Notes under the pieces: model-generated
The model's database searches: none
Seen by the model: only the letters and a program-made list of their open reading frames with translations
What the model was told of the DNA's origin: nothing
Shown: one piece after another, positions 12,612 to 12,653 of the stretch
How the letters are laid out: every line of letters begins with the position of its first letter
Numbering within the stretch: the first letter of the stretch is position 1
Program-made: the position numbers and the translations under genes
Assembly (NCBI GenBank): GCA_002404865.1
Contig: DHKP01000001.1
Location: 12,330 to 24,982, forward strand
Source: Caryophanales bacterium UBA4691
Lineage (GTDB): Bacteria; Bacillota_I; Bacilli_A; RFN20; CAG-826
Length of the DNA: 12,653 bases
Direction: 5' to 3'

Positions 12612-12653
12612 GGACCATTGGTGTAGCGGTCTAACATGTCTCCCTGTCACGGA
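12612..12653 (+). tRNA. tRNA-Asp (GTC), 5' part, cut by window edge
   Basis: First 42 nt: acceptor GGACCAT, T8 G9, D-stem GTGT/ACAT with loop AGCGGTCTA, base 26 G, anticodon stem TCTCC, loop CTGTCAC with anticodon GTC at 12646-12648, then GGA beginning the 3' side of the stem. It has the normal U33. The T-arm and 3' acceptor lie outside the window; more tRNA genes may follow. Confidence 0.85.

Noticed and set aside
1..12653. Mycoplasma genetic code (TGA as Trp)
   Set aside because: TGA is used as the stop of oadA, oadG and the acyltransferase, in positions supported by overlaps and family length, and Trp is encoded by TGG.

Overview
The window looks like a chromosomal segment from a low-to-mid GC Gram-positive anaerobe, probably a Bacilli/Erysipelotrichia-like or Mollicutes-related gut bacterium. 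The evidence is the Firmicutes-style ribosome binding sites, a lactic-acid-bacteria-type split oxaloacetate decarboxylase, rubrerythrin and a GPH sugar symporter. TGA serves as a stop (oadA, oadG, the acyltransferase), so the mycoplasma code is excluded. Taxonomy is inference; no rRNA is present. No phage, IS, CRISPR or plasmid signature was seen.

Left part (1-5461, minus strand) is one metabolic block. A tightly packed operon reads oadA - oadG - biotin carrier - oadB - birA - pckA, with two ATGA overlaps and gaps of 3 to 46 nt. pckA runs off the left edge. bioY, a biotin importer, lies just upstream behind its own weak terminator. These genes cover biotin uptake, attachment of biotin to the carrier, a Na+-pumping oxaloacetate decarboxylase, and the enzyme that interconverts oxaloacetate and PEP. 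An attractive reading is a PEP -> oxaloacetate -> pyruvate route that yields ATP and also pumps Na+.

Middle part (5527-8265, plus strand) holds a DUF2804 protein and a GPH-family cation:sugar symporter. The symporter could draw on the Na+ gradient. Both genes, and the later acyltransferase gene, have a -10-like box only 6-12 nt before the start codon and no Shine-Dalgarno, which suggests leaderless mRNAs.

Right part: an initiator tRNA-fMet (8420-8496) with two departures from bacterial rules (C33 and an A29:U41 pair) and a clear terminator; a flavodoxin-like gene on the minus strand; a PlsC-like acyltransferase; a 389-nt gene-free stretch ending in a rubrerythrin promoter that overlaps a good PerR-box match; rubrerythrin; an FAD-dependent oxidoreductase with a perfect 12-bp palindrome in its leader; and the first 42 nt of a tRNA-Asp at the right edge.

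The genes are mostly of known families. The points most worth a second look are the fMet tRNA sequence, the oad-pckA energy-conserving arrangement and the leaderless starts.
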